Shown in pieces: positions 35,663-46,642 of a DNA stretch of 64,000 nt. This DNA comes from Bacteroidota bacterium. GTDB taxonomy: Bacteria; Bacteroidota; Bacteroidia; AKYH767-A; OLB10. Made by a program: the position numbers and the translations under genes. Positions within the stretch are counted from its first letter, which is position 1. The number at the start of each line of letters is the position of its first letter. The notes under the pieces are model-generated. The model worked only from the letters and a program-made list of their open reading frames with translations, was not told where the DNA came from and did not search any database. The DNA lies in assembly GCA_016714535.1 (NCBI GenBank), contig JADKDR010000011.1:1-64000 (forward strand), read 5' to 3'.

Positions 35663-35670
35663 CAAAAATA
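35663..35670 (-). promoter_or_regulatory. Bacteroidota -7 promoter box TATTTTTG
   Basis: On the minus strand the box ends four bases before the ATG at 35,658, giving a near-leaderless transcript for the small protein and probably the TonB receptor gene. It lies directly after the terminator of the upstream T9SS gene. Confidence 0.6.
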
Positions 35671-35703
35671 AAAAAGCCTGTGGATAACCACAGGCTTTTA
35701 ATT
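35671..35703 (-). terminator. Intrinsic terminator of the giant T9SS gene
   Basis: The stem AAAAGCCTGTGG/CCACAGGCTTTT around a loop of four bases is followed on the minus strand by a T-rich run. It lies just after the stop codon of the large gene at 35,721 and would separate it from the downstream transcript. Confidence 0.85.
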
Positions 35704-35720
35704 TTAATTCAGAATATTAA

Positions 35721-38700
35721 TTACTGAACAATCATTTTACGTATTAATTTGTAATCTTTAAAGTTCATTTCGATAAAGTAAATGCCAGGTTCAATTTTAC
35801 TAAAGTCAAAATTGATAGCATTTAATCCTTGATCGAATACCTTATCAGCAATTGTGGTTACATGTTGACCTACCACATTTTTCAATTGAAGACTTACATT
35901 TTCAGTTGTTGGAATGGTAAACTTAATTGTGGTATTGCCTGTAGTTGGATTTGGCTCATTTTGGAAAAGGAAGATATCCTGATAAATTTCGTCCTGAACC
36001 GCAGTTACACACGGATTGCCCGGAACCTCTTCAAAGCAGAATTGATCTATTGCCCAACCCTCTGAGTTATTAGACACATCACTTCCAAAACGGAAACGAA
36101 TCATCATAGAGCCATTTTGGTACGATTGAATTTCGTGCTCGGCATGTATCCAGCCATTGCTTGTGCCTGTCCATCCTGGTACAGGTGGAGGCCCGTTAAA
36201 TGCGGCTACATAAAAACTAGTCATCCATTGCGCATTTCCAGGTAAACCTATTGGACTCCATATTTGTCCACCATCTGTTGAGAATTCAACCGTACCACCA
36301 TCCTGAAATAATTCAGTAAAGTAGTTGTGTTCAAAACTAACACGGTAGCATTTACCAGCCTGCACATTAAATACCGGAGTAAATAATGATGACGAATCGT
36401 TACTTGGATAATTTTGAGTTAAGTTGGTTACCCATGCTTTAACACCATTAAATGTTCCTGACACATTTTGTTTTAAAGGAAGACCTAATTGCCATGAAGT
36501 TGGAGCGATGTAGGTATAAGAGTTTAATGACACCCATTGAGGTCCACTTTCGAAGTCTTCGCAGTAAGGATAAACTGAAGTTGAGTCGAACACGCAATAT
36601 TGCGCACAGGTGGTATCATCGCTATTATCAAGATCGCTTTGTTGATTTGGATAGCTGGTATAAATACAGAAATCATGACAACCCGGAGTGGCTATATATG
36701 GTTGCGAAAACACATGCCAATAGCTACTACCTAAAGGAAGAGCGCTACCGGTAAGGGCAACCAAATCAAGGGTATCGGTTACAATAACATTATTTAATCC
36801 ATCTACTGTTAAGGTTACAGCTACTTTGCTAAGTGCAGTAGTCCCTTTATTGGTTATTTTTCCTTTGATAGGTTGTGGACCAGGAATTAAAATATTATTG
36901 TTCGGTTTTACATCTTCGCTGGCCGCTGTAATGGTAATTGGAATGTATAATTTGAAATCATCAATTGATATGCCATCAGTTGGAGCCGAACTGAAGGCAT
37001 CCGAATAAAATACAAATCGGAATTGCACAGCAGGTTGATTTGATAAAAATGTCAGGTTCTTGTATTCGGCAAATTTCCAACCAGGAGATATGCCAGACCA
37101 AACTGCCTCATTATTAAGAAATATATTGCTATTGTACCAGTTGGTTGAGTTTGGTGAATTTACATTTCCAACACGTGTCCAGGTAGCTCCATTAGTTGTG
37201 TACTCAAGGTTGCATCCCGCATCTTGCGCAAAGGTGCTATGATTAATATAAAAAGAAATTTCGGGGTTTACGCTATTGGTGCAATTAAAGAATGGAGTGT
37301 ACAAGTAGCACAAAGCGTTATTACCAAAAGCAGAGTTTAGGTTTATATCCCAACATTGAGGTGGACTATAGGGCGAATTGGTATTTCCAAAATTAGGTGT
37401 ACCCAATTCCCATTTGGTGTTTTGCGTATTGGTAGTTGCATACCAACCTGCGTTTGCCTGATCAAAATTATCGAAATAACCTGGTATAATGGTAGGAATA
37501 CCAATATAATTGCCGCAAATGGTATCGTTAAATCCTTCGCAGTCGTTGGTAACATTTGACCAAATGCAAATAGTATAACTTCCCGTAGGAACAACAAATG
37601 CGGGCTGACAAGTTATTTGCAACGAACCATTAGGAAGTACTGTGCTAACAACTGTAGTTGTTAGCGCTGCTCCGCCATTAATGCTGTAAGAAACATTGAT
37701 TGTATCGATGTTAAGGCTGCCATAATTTTTTATGGTTACAACTACATTGGTAGAGTTGCCTGCGGCAAACCCTGGTCCGGGAGCATCTATTGATTCACTT
37801 CCTATGTCATAAGCACATGGCTTAATTATACAAAAATCATCTAAAGAAAAACCATCTCTTTCAATAACACCATCAGCATTAAATGCTGCTCTAAATTGCA
37901 CCAGACCGGCATTATTAAGTAAAGATAAATTATACTGCGCCTTAAGCCATCCATTACTATTGTCTTGCCAACAAGGCAAATTCCCACTACCTATGCAGTC
38001 ACAGTCATTGTACCAGTTAATTCCATTAGGATCATTACAGGTACCCAATACTTGCCATGGGCCACCATTAATAGAATAATCTATTCGACCTCCATCCCAA
38101 TTTGCTTCGGTATTGTAATTTATCCATAGCTGCATTCTGCCATTGGTAACATTTTGAAAATCGTAAAATGGAGTGTAGAGATATCCCGTATCTGACCCAA
38201 CATAAACCGAATTCAGATTAATATCCCAGGCGTTTACACCAGAATGAGTACCAGTAGTTACTCCAAAATTAGGTATACCCAATTGCCATTGATTTCCTCC
38301 GACCGATACATTGTATAGGTCATTACCATTTGTTTCGAGGTCATTGCAATAGGTAATAGGAAAGGTTTGCACTCCGTTTGATTGGGTGCATGTAGTGTCG
38401 TTGGTAGCATCGCCATCACCCGAAACCGATGTCCATGCACAAATGGTGTAGTTACCTGCAGGAACTGTCATATTTGCACAAATAATATTTGCTGTGGCAT
38501 TACTAGCTATAGCAGGACCAGAGTAATTGGTTGGCCCAACAGGTGCACCACCATTTACGCTATAGTAAACATCAAAGTTGGTTTGTGCATTGAAACTTTC
38601 GTTGCGAACAATAACTTCAACAGGTATTGAACTTCCTGCAGGGCTTGATGCTCCTGGACTTACAAAAGATTCGGCTGCCATATCAGTTGCTTGCAATAAT

Positions 38701-40175
38701 TTTACACAAAAGTCATCTACGCTAAAACCATCGGCATTTGTAAAACCATCGCTATCAAAAGCAAAACGGAATCGCATTGGGTTGGTAGTTTGATTAAAAT
38801 CTGCTTCAACCAATTTGCGCTTTGCTGTATGCCATCCTTGCGAATTTTGAGCCCAACCGGGCAGGTTACTTGAGAATAAGGAGGGTGAAGTATACCATCT
38901 TACACCATTTGGATCGTTGGCAGCCCCTACTACTTGCCAGGTTACCCCCGTATCAAGCGAATATTCTAAGCGAGCTCCATCACCGTCATTAGTTCCGGTA
39001 TTGTAATTTAGTTTCATTTCTACTTTGCAATTTATGCATTGCGTAAAGTCAAATACCGGGGAGGTAAGATATGCTTCGGTATTATCTAAATAACCGGAGT
39101 TCAAATCTATGTCCCATGAGTTAGGTTGCGACCATGACGAATTAGTTGTACCAAATGCAGGGGTGCCTAATTGCCATTGTGATCCTCCAACTGAGCTAGG
39201 CGTCCATTCTCCATTGACGTCAAAATTATTACAGTAGGTAAGTGAAACTCCGGTGGTAGTGGTAAAGCAAATTGGATTTTGTGATAAATCTGGAAAGGTG
39301 ATACTGTTTTGACATGGTGATGAATCAACTGCGGTTATGCGATAACAAACAATGTCACCAACATTAACCGAAGGTATTTGAGCTTGCCAGGCTGTACCAC
39401 CTTGATACACCATTGAAACAGGAGCCTGCGCAACGCTATTTACTGTATAATCAATAGTAACAGTTGCTACTCCACTGGCATCGGTGGCATCAACATTTAC
39501 AGTGAAAGGACCGGTATTGTAAATTAAACCTTGATTAAAAGGAGGTAAAATAGTTAAAACAGGTGGAAATAATTCGCAAGGTGCAGTCTCTACACAAATA
39601 TCATCAACTAACCAGCCATAACGTCCTTGCATACCATTGTTATTTAAATCGGCAACTATAAAACGTACCATTGCAGTAGGTGTATTGGCAAGGAATGCCG
39701 AACAGTCAAATTCTTCGAATTTCCACCAGGTTTGGTCAGGGGGAGTTTGCTGTCCCGGTTGCCAGTCAACATAAGAAACTTCGGTGAATTTATTGCCGGG
39801 CATGGAGCCTGTGCCCAGGTATTGAGCAGTAGTCAATTGATTCCATGTTACACCTCCATCATTTGATACTTGAATAATTCCTCCATCAAAAAATTCTACT
39901 TTACAAATTTGCCAGAATTTTAATTTGACAAAAGTGTTTCCTGCAGTGCTAAACACATTAGAAGTCATAATAGCGGAATCGCCCGTGGCGTATTGGCCTA
40001 CAGTGCATTGAAAGCCCGATACCCAAAAGAAATTTTCGGGCAACCAGCCTATAGCGCCTGTTGATGTTACGCTGTCAATAAATTCAAAGTCCTCTGTGAA
40101 AGAACACGTTTGGCTGTTGCCTCGTTGAGCGGCAATGCAGATAATCAATAAAATAACCAGGTAAAATTTTTTCAT
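35721..40175 (-). CDS. Giant T9SS surface protein with repeated MAM-like and CARDB-like modules
   Basis: This 1,484-residue protein begins with a signal peptide (KKFYLVILLIICIAAQRGNS) and ends with a type A sorting domain (DIFLFQNEPNPTTGNTTIKF, LEPGIYFIEMNFKDYKL-like). Between them, at least three copies of a module recur, each starting YC-(N/D)-x-x-x-N and containing WQLG(T/I)P, WDI(D/N)LNS, W(Q/T)VLG-like strands and a closing DGFS(V/L)DDFC. CARDB-like strands (SINGGA, TICIW) follow each copy. A first Ig-like domain and a final jelly roll frame them. Such proteins are surface adhesins or structural components; no enzyme motif is visible. It has its own terminator. Confidence 0.88.
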   Translation of the reverse strand: MKKFYLVILLIICIAAQRGNSQTCSFTEDFEFIDSVTSTGAIGWLPENFFWVSGFQCTVGQYATGDSAIMTSNVFSTAGNTFVKLKFWQICKVEFFDGGIIQVSNDGGVTWNQLTTAQYLGTGSMPGNKFTEVSYVDWQPGQQTPPDQTWWKFEEFDCSAFLANTPTAMVRFIVADLNNNGMQGRYGWLVDDICVETAPCELFPPVLTILPPFNQGLIYNTGPFTVNVDATDASGVATVTIDYTVNSVAQAPVSMVYQGGTAWQAQIPSVNVGDIVCYRITAVDSSPCQNSITFPDLSQNPICFTTTTGVSLTYCNNFDVNGEWTPSSVGGSQWQLGTPAFGTTNSSWSQPNSWDIDLNSGYLDNTEAYLTSPVFDFTQCINCKVEMKLNYNTGTNDGDGARLEYSLDTGVTWQVVGAANDPNGVRWYTSPSLFSSNLPGWAQNSQGWHTAKRKLVEADFNQTTNPMRFRFAFDSDGFTNADGFSVDDFCVKLLQATDMAAESFVSPGASSPAGSSIPVEVIVRNESFNAQTNFDVYYSVNGGAPVGPTNYSGPAIASNATANIICANMTVPAGNYTICAWTSVSGDGDATNDTTCTQSNGVQTFPITYCNDLETNGNDLYNVSVGGNQWQLGIPNFGVTTGTHSGVNAWDINLNSVYVGSDTGYLYTPFYDFQNVTNGRMQLWINYNTEANWDGGRIDYSINGGPWQVLGTCNDPNGINWYNDCDCIGSGNLPCWQDNSNGWLKAQYNLSLLNNAGLVQFRAAFNADGVIERDGFSLDDFCIIKPCAYDIGSESIDAPGPGFAAGNSTNVVVTIKNYGSLNIDTINVSYSINGGAALTTTVVSTVLPNGSLQITCQPAFVVPTGSYTICIWSNVTNDCEGFNDTICGNYIGIPTIIPGYFDNFDQANAGWYATTNTQNTKWELGTPNFGNTNSPYSPPQCWDINLNSAFGNNALCYLYTPFFNCTNSVNPEISFYINHSTFAQDAGCNLEYTTNGATWTRVGNVNSPNSTNWYNSNIFLNNEAVWSGISPGWKFAEYKNLTFLSNQPAVQFRFVFYSDAFSSAPTDGISIDDFKLYIPITITAASEDVKPNNNILIPGPQPIKGKITNKGTTALSKVAVTLTVDGLNNVIVTDTLDLVALTGSALPLGSSYWHVFSQPYIATPGCHDFCIYTSYPNQQSDLDNSDDTTCAQYCVFDSTSVYPYCEDFESGPQWVSLNSYTYIAPTSWQLGLPLKQNVSGTFNGVKAWVTNLTQNYPSNDSSSLFTPVFNVQAGKCYRVSFEHNYFTELFQDGGTVEFSTDGGQIWSPIGLPGNAQWMTSFYVAAFNGPPPVPGWTGTSNGWIHAEHEIQSYQNGSMMIRFRFGSDVSNNSEGWAIDQFCFEEVPGNPCVTAVQDEIYQDIFLFQNEPNPTTGNTTIKFTIPTTENVSLQLKNVVGQHVTTIADKVFDQGLNAINFDFSKIEPGIYFIEMNFKDYKLIRKMIVQ

Positions 40176-40278
40176 ATTGATGTTTTAGTTAATTGTTTTT
40201 AGAAATTTGTTTTCGATGTCCGATATTTAATTGCTGACGAATTTAATCATGTTTAGTTGCATTCTTTTTGAATTTAAT

Positions 40279-41400
40279 TTAGTCGTGAATTAATCTAAAC
40301 ATTCTGTTCCAACGAACCTTTTTATACCATTTACCGCCATAATCCAGCGACAACCAAACAAATACAGCTTTGCCCACCACATGATTTTCTGGTACAAAAC
40401 CCCAATTACGGCCATCCCAACTATTTGGGCGGTTATCGCCCATCATCATATAATAGCTTTGCTTAAACTTATAGTGGCTACTTTCTTTGCCATTTATAAA
40501 GATTTTGTCGCCCTTTACTTCAAGCGAATTGCCTTCATCAAAGGTGATGACCTTTTCGTATACCTTTATGTTTAAAACAGAGATTTCTATTTCGACATCT
40601 TTCTTTGGTATCCAAATGGGACCAAAATTAAAACGGTTATATTGATGATATTGATCAAAACAAAAAATGCCATTGTCGGGGTTGGTATCCGCGTATAAAT
40701 CAACACCGGTAACCCCGTTTATTCCCTGTAACTTTTGCTTCGACTCTTGGGTTAGCATTAGTTTTCCAAATTGGGCATAATTCATATCATCAGGAGTTAC
40801 CCCCCAGTCTTGCAAAGTTTCCGGGTTTACTTCGGTACCCGGTTGAGCATTAATCTGATAAAGTTCCTGACCACGCTCGAAAGTAGGCGACTTGGTACCA
40901 TTTATATATAAGTTGGCATTTACAAGCTGTAACGAATCGCCCGGCATTGCTACACAACGCTTTATGTAGTGCACACGCTTATCAATCGGGAAGTCATTGC
41001 CACTGCCATCAACATCGGCACGTCCGGGAAAATTAAATACCACAATATCATTTCGCTCAACATCTTCAAAACCAGGCAAACGATGATATCCCCATTTTAC
41101 TGCTTCGGTATAACATTTGATTTTTGTAAAAGGAAAATACTGATGTATAAAAGGCACAGCTAAAGGCGTCATTGGTGTGCGCGGTCCATAGTTTACTTTA
41201 CTAACAAACAAAAAATCGCCTACCATAAGCGTTTCCTCCATAGATGGAGTAGGTATAGTAAATGCTTCTATTAAAAAAGTACGTATTATGGTTGCAGCTA
41301 CAACAGCAAAAACGATTGCATCTATCCACTCGCGCGTTTTACTTTTTTTCTTTTTGGGCGCTTGAGCATTTTCTGCCTTGCGCCAAAACTTCCAATTCAT
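40279..41400 (-). CDS. lepB: Signal peptidase I
   Basis: I use ATG 41,400 (MNWKFWRKAENAQAPKKKKS), 14 codons inside the longest frame. One N-terminal membrane helix is followed by the catalytic serine in IPTPSMEETL, the catalytic lysine in HYIKRCVAMPGDSLQL, and box E GDNRPNSWDGRNWGFV. It removes signal peptides of exported proteins at the inner membrane. At about 373 residues it carries the insertion between boxes D and E seen in many Bacteroidota. The nearby T9SS cargo needs such processing. Confidence 0.95.
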   Translation of the reverse strand: MNWKFWRKAENAQAPKKKKSKTREWIDAIVFAVVAATIIRTFLIEAFTIPTPSMEETLMVGDFLFVSKVNYGPRTPMTPLAVPFIHQYFPFTKIKCYTEAVKWGYHRLPGFEDVERNDIVVFNFPGRADVDGSGNDFPIDKRVHYIKRCVAMPGDSLQLVNANLYINGTKSPTFERGQELYQINAQPGTEVNPETLQDWGVTPDDMNYAQFGKLMLTQESKQKLQGINGVTGVDLYADTNPDNGIFCFDQYHQYNRFNFGPIWIPKKDVEIEISVLNIKVYEKVITFDEGNSLEVKGDKIFINGKESSHYKFKQSYYMMMGDNRPNSWDGRNWGFVPENHVVGKAVFVWLSLDYGGKWYKKVRWNRMFRLIHD

Positions 41401-41645
41401 TAAAATATTTAACTTATTTTTCCGGTAAAAATGAAGTTGCAATAGTAATTAAATTACCCTCAGTAAAAAAATTATGATGCAATTTTGGGTTTAATTAACT
41501 CATAGAAACTTGCTTTTTTTATAGAAGCATTTCTACATTTGTTGCCGCTTAAATCTGCTAATTTGTTTCATTATAGGTTTTAGGATAGTTAAGCTGATTA
41601 ATATTGTATATAAAATAGCCGAATCAATGAGCTATAATAAATTGA

Positions 41646-42319
41646 ATGATGATGAATAGTAGTTTAAAGATTTGCTTATGTTTTATTGTTTTTATGGTAA
41701 GTGCAGCCTTCGTACCCAGTGAACCCTCGTACAAAATAGCACTTATGAAATATAATGGCGGAGGCGATTGGTATGCAAACCTCGAAACTTCTCTTCCTAA
41801 CCTGATTAGGTTTTGCAACGAGCAGTTAATGATGAATATTCAGCCTGAGCAAGGAATTGTTGAAGCAGGTAGCCCCGAAATTTTTAATTATCCTTTTGTT
41901 CATCTTACCGGGCATGGCAACGTGATTTTTAATGCCAGCGAAACTCAGAACATACGTAATTACCTGGCAGCAGGTGGGTTTTACATATAAGCGATAATTT
42001 TGGTTTGGATGAATATATCAGGCGCGAAATGAAAAAAGTTTTTCCGGAGATAAATTTTGTAGAGATACCTTTTAATCATCCTATCTATCATCAACACTAC
42101 GATTTTAATAATGGGTTACCTAAGGTACATGAGCATGAGGGCAAAGCCCCACAGGGCTTTGGCTTGTTCTGGCAGGGACGAATGGTTTGTTTTTACGATT
42201 ACGAATGTGATCTTGGTGATGGTTGGGAATCGCTCGAAGTACATAAAGATAGCCCCGAGCGCCATCAGAAGGCATTACAGATGGGAGCCAATTTACTTAG
42301 CTATGTTTTTAGCAATTAA
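41646..42319 (+). CDS. DUF4159-family exported protein, frameshifted
   Basis: The signal peptide (FIVFMVSAAFVP) is followed by KIALMKYNGGGDWYANLETS, FPFVHLTGHG-like and FNASETQNIRNYLAAGGF, then SDNFGLDEYIRREMKKVFPE, FNHPIYHQHYDFNNGLPKVH and FYDYECDLGDGWE. The two halves are in different frames. The T-run at 41,979-41,982 lacks one T, and restoring it gives AAGGFLHISDNFGLDE. DUF4159 has a Rossmann-like ThuA/flavodoxin-type fold. The function is unknown; it is a conserved single-copy protein in this phylum, so the break is probably an assembly error. Confidence 0.85.
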
Positions 42320-42397
42320 TTGTTGCTAAGGCACTCAAGGTATCAGCTATTCGCTTGAAAATTATAATTTTGCGCCTCTTTTAAAAATAAAAGTGTC

Positions 42398-43197
42398 TTG
42401 GGTTCGCTGCTTGCATATTTACGTTCCAGATTTTTTTGGCTTAATGTAATTGCTGCCATTATCATGGTTATGTTGCTATTAGGTCTTACGTATCACTGGT
42501 TAAATAAATATACACACCATGGCGAAACCATTACGGTTCCTGAGCTGCGCAAGAAAAACATCAGCGAGCTTGGCACTTTCTTAAAGTATAAGCAGTTAAA
42601 TTTTAGTGTAAGCGATTCAAGCATTTATGATATTAAGCTTAGTCCGGGCACTATAATAGAGCAAGATCCAAAGCCTAACGAAAAAGTAAAAGAGGGACGC
42701 ACCATCTATGTAACCATCACACGTTTTAATGCTCCGGAAATACTAATGCCTGATTTGATAGATGGATCGTACCGGCAAGCAGAAAAAATTTTACAGTCGC
42801 TCGGTATTAAGATTGGCGAAACCATTTACAAGCCTGACCTTGCAAAAATGCGGTATTGGCTATTCAGGTAAATGGCTTTACCATAAAACCCGGAGAATTT
42901 ATAGCCAAAGGAACCACCGTTGATTTAGTACTTGGGGATGGATTGGGAAATCGTTCAGTCGAAATCCCTGAGTTATACAATCTTACATTAAGCGAAGCGT
43001 TATTCATATTAAAAGGCTCGGCTTTGCTGGCCGGAAAAATTGTGTATGATGGAACAGTAATTGATACCGCTGAGGCAAAAATTTACAAGCAAGAGCCGGA
43101 GCCAACTTCAGGGCAACCCGTTAATCAGGGCGATGTAATTGATTTGTTTTTTACTCAGTCTCAAAGTGTATTGAACCAGCATCTACAAAAAAAATAA
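42398..43197 (+). CDS. Membrane-anchored PASTA-domain protein, frameshifted
   Basis: One helix (FFWLNVIAAIIMVMLLLGLT) is followed by three PASTA domains, starting TVPELRKKNISELGTFLK, LMPDLIDGSYRQAEKILQSL and EIPELYNLTLSEALFILKGS. PASTA domains bind peptidoglycan fragments. The A-run at 42,844-42,848 lacks one A; with it the frame reads PDLAKNAVLAIQVNGF. The start is taken as TTG at 42,398, since no ATG is near; a TAATTTTG promoter-like box is at 42,364-42,371. There is no kinase domain, as is usual for Bacteroidota PASTA proteins. Confidence 0.8.
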
Positions 43198-43206
43198 ATT
43201 TAAAAC

Positions 43207-45080
43207 ATGATTTCTCATTCTGCTAAAACACTCCTATCTTTCACCATATATGTGTTGCTCTCCGGCTACCAATTAATTGCACAGGTTAGGCTGGTACCTG
43301 TAAAGGGCAATGCAACTTTGCAACAATATTGGAAGACCACTTCAACACAATTCGCATTTAAGGTGAATGCAAGTGCAGATACATTGAATTTGCCATTTAT
43401 TGATGATTTTTCATACGATAGTATTTTCCCTGCATCATCACGGTGGATAGATAGCACCGCTTATGTGAATACCGATTTTCCAAAAAATCCTCCAAGTATC
43501 GGGGTGGCTACCCTTGATGGCCTTAATCAATTTGGAAACGCTTACGATACTTTAAGCGGAAATACGGCAGGATGGTGTGATCAATTGACATCTCGTTTTA
43601 TCAATTTGCAAAAAGATGCGCAAGGCAATAATTATGATAGCGTTCAAATGTTGTTTTATGTGGAGCGCAGAGGGTATGGCAACACCGTGGAACCTAAGGA
43701 TTCTTTAAACCTTGATTTTTGGGACGTTTCAACATCAAACTGGGTGCGTATGTGGGGCATGAAAGGCAGTTTTGTGGATGATACCGTTTTTACACAGTAT
43801 GAGATAAAAATTAATACAGGTCAATTTCTAACAAACGGGTTCCGCTTTCGATTTAGAAATTACGGCAGCAAAAAAGTGGTAATCAGGATCATTGGCATAT
43901 TGATTATGTGCTTTTGCGAAAAATTATTTTAAACTCAAGTAAAAATATAGATGATGTGGCATGGGTTTACAAAGGGCAATCGTTGTTAAAAGATTATAGT
44001 AGTATACCATGGAGGCATTACAAAAATTTTGGCAACAAAGCTGTATTAATGAAATCGAATTTAGAATTAACTATTCACAACATCAACATTGATGCAAACA
44101 ACATTCGAAATGTAACCGTTAAGGATAGCGTATTTGATGAGAATTTTAACTACTTGTTTAGCTCAAGTATTGGTGGAGCAAATAATTATAATCCTGATAC
44201 CTACACGCCTTATGCCTATCCGCTTAATGGATTTACTTATCCAACTTCGGTACAGATAAATGACGAGGGAACCAACTTTTATTCTTTAGCTAAACTTACA
44301 ACAAATCCCGATTTAAATTCTGAAAATAATACAGTAGTCTATAAACAACGTTTGTATAATTATTATGCATTTGATGATGGCACAGCCGAAGCAGGCTTAT
44401 CCATGCTATCGCCTTTCAGCAGTTGTGCGGTAAGATTTAATTTTCTCGAAGGGGATACTTTACGAGGCATACGTGTGTTTTGGGCACAGATGGGCGACTA
44501 TGTTGGCAACAACAATCTTCAGTTAGTCGTATGGCAAAATATTTTTATTGATTCTATCTTGTACGAGCAAGTTGGTCTCACGCCTGATTATGTTGATTCA
44601 ATAAATGGCTTTGCCATTTATCATGCTACCAACCCGGTATATATTCCGGCAGGAATATGTTACGTTGGCTGCATTTTTACATCGGCCAATTATTATAACC
44701 TAGGTGTTGATCGTAATACGAATAATAGCAATAACAACTACTATAATTTTGCAGGGCAGTGGATACAAGACCCGGAGCCTGTGGCATTAATGATTCGTCC
44801 TGTGGTTGGCGATTCGGTCATCTACGCATCAACTGCCGAATCAATGGAGGCTTCTTTAACTGTTTTTCCAAATCCTGCCAGTGATTTCATTAGTATAGCG
44901 TCACCGTTACAAAACATTGCTTCGGTTGAAATATATAATTCACAAGGAAATGTGGTGTTTAATCAGGCGGGTAATAGCACTACCATCATGTTGCCTTCTA
45001 TTGCAAATGGATTGTATATAGTTCGGGTTACTACCCAGCAAGGGCTTTTAATTCACAAAAGGATTATTATTGAGAAATAG
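43207..45080 (+). CDS. Secreted T9SS-sorted protein, frameshifted
   Basis: The signal peptide ends YQLIAQ. The N-terminal half contains LPFIDDFSYDSIFPASSRWI and a jelly-roll-like stretch. The second half has the type A sorting domain (LTVFPNPASDFISIAS, VEIYNSQGNVVF, GLYIVRVTTQQGLLIHKRII). The A-run at 43,870-43,875 lacks one A, which puts the halves in different frames; corrected, it reads SKKSGNQDHWHIDYVLL. It lies 10 bp after the PASTA gene and may be cotranscribed. The target is unknown. Confidence 0.82.
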
Positions 45081-45233
45081 TGAATAGCTTGAATTTTTAT
45101 CTCCTTAGCTGAGTTGCTTTCAAGAATTTTTTACCGCTGCTAATTATGTTTCCTTTTCTTCGAGAAATAGTTAGAATGTTTCTTAGTTCAAGTAAGTTAT
45201 CATAATTTATAACCCGAAAGTTGAAAATAAAAC

Positions 45234-46607
45234 TTACTCGACCATAGCAAAAAAATCTGTAAGACTTATTTTTTGCTGCTCACCTGAAATCATATTTTTA
45301 AGCGTAATCGAGTTGCTTTCTATTTCTTCACTACCAGCTACAATTACATACTTGAAATTATAACTATTGGCATAACTCATTTGCTTTTTTATCTTATCCG
45401 CATCGGGATACAATATGGATGATTTTCCGGCAGCACGCAATTTATCAACGATGGCTGCCGCATAAGGTGCTTCGGTATTACCAAAGTTAACGCACATATA
45501 ACTTTCATCTTGCACCCCAAAGTCAGGAAACAAATTACATTCAAGCAATACATCATAGATCCTATCGGCACCAAAAGAAATTCCTACGCCTGATACTCCC
45601 GGCATTCCAAATATTCCGGTTAAGTCATCGTACCGTCCGCCACCGCAAATGCTTGATGTAAATGCACTGCGCGAGTCATTTACCGTTACTTCTATAATGG
45701 CTCCGGTATAATAATTTAAACCTCGGGCAAGGGTTAAGTCAATTTCGATTTTTGTTTTTACCGTTTTAACCTGCTCCAAAACATATTGTAACTCGTCCAG
45801 GCCAGCTACTCCCAATTCATAGTTTGCAAGAGTAACTTTTAATGTGTTTATTTTTTCTTCGTTGCTGCCAGTCAGGTTTAATATTGGAAGCAGTTTTTCG
45901 ATGGCAGTTGTCGAAAACCCTTTACACTGCAACTCTTCTAGTACTTTATCCATACCAATTTTTTCAAGCTTATCTATAGCTACCGTAAGATCGATTACTT
46001 TGTTTTCTGCATCGCACATTAGTGCGAGCGCTGATAGTATTTTGCGATTGTTTAATTTTATACATACGCCAAGGTTGATTTTTGTAAAAATATAATCAAT
46101 CAACTTAATAAGTTCAATTTCGTTCCAAAGAGATTTGCTTCCAATAACATCAGCATCGCATTGGAAAAATTCACGATAGCGTCCTTTTTGAGGCTTATCA
46201 GCGCGCCATACAGGCTGTATCTGACTTCGCTTAAAAGGTAAGGTTATCTCATTACGATGCATTACCACATAACGCGCAAATGGAACAGTTAAGTCATATC
46301 GTAAAGCGCGTTCAGTTAGTACGCTACTATTGGTAGAAGCTGCTAAGGAGCGATTAAATTCTGCTTGCAGTTTTTCTTTGTCTTTTGATTCATGTATACG
46401 TGAGTTTAATATTTTGTACAACAATTGATCGCCCTCATCGCCATACTTTCCGGTTAGCGTAATAAGATTTTCCATGGCCGGTGTTTCTATGGGCGAGTAA
46501 CCAAACCTGACAAATGCTTGCTTAATTATATCAAAAATATAGTTGCGTCTGCGTAATTCAACAGGCGAAAAATCGCGGGTACCGCTTGGAATAGAAACTG
46601 AACTCAT
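45234..46607 (-). CDS. hisS: Histidine-tRNA ligase
   Basis: This 457-residue class II synthetase shows motif 1 (SGTRDFSPVELRRRNYIFD), motif 2 (WRADKPQKGRYREFFQCDAD), the HisA boxes (LARGLNYYTGAIIEV) and motif 3 (SGVGISFGADRIYDVL). A C-terminal anticodon-binding domain follows (ILYPDADKIKKQMSYANSYN, YVIVAGSEE). It charges tRNA-His. The length is normal. A TACTTTTG promoter box is upstream at 46,630-46,637, so it need not depend on the kinase gene. Confidence 0.97.
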   Translation of the reverse strand: MSSVSIPSGTRDFSPVELRRRNYIFDIIKQAFVRFGYSPIETPAMENLITLTGKYGDEGDQLLYKILNSRIHESKDKEKLQAEFNRSLAASTNSSVLTERALRYDLTVPFARYVVMHRNEITLPFKRSQIQPVWRADKPQKGRYREFFQCDADVIGSKSLWNEIELIKLIDYIFTKINLGVCIKLNNRKILSALALMCDAENKVIDLTVAIDKLEKIGMDKVLEELQCKGFSTTAIEKLLPILNLTGSNEEKINTLKVTLANYELGVAGLDELQYVLEQVKTVKTKIEIDLTLARGLNYYTGAIIEVTVNDSRSAFTSSICGGGRYDDLTGIFGMPGVSGVGISFGADRIYDVLLECNLFPDFGVQDESYMCVNFGNTEAPYAAAIVDKLRAAGKSSILYPDADKIKKQMSYANSYNFKYVIVAGSEEIESNSITLKNMISGEQQKISLTDFFAMVE

Positions 46608-46629
46608 AAGTAAGAATATTGAAAGATTG

Positions 46630-46637
46630 CAAAAGTA
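46630..46637 (-). promoter_or_regulatory. Bacteroidota -7 promoter box TACTTTTG before hisS
   Basis: This is an exact TAnnTTTG match on the minus strand, 22 bases before the hisS start codon and between the stop of the histidine kinase gene and hisS. It suggests an independent promoter for the synthetase. Confidence 0.5.
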
Positions 46638-46642
46638 GCTTT

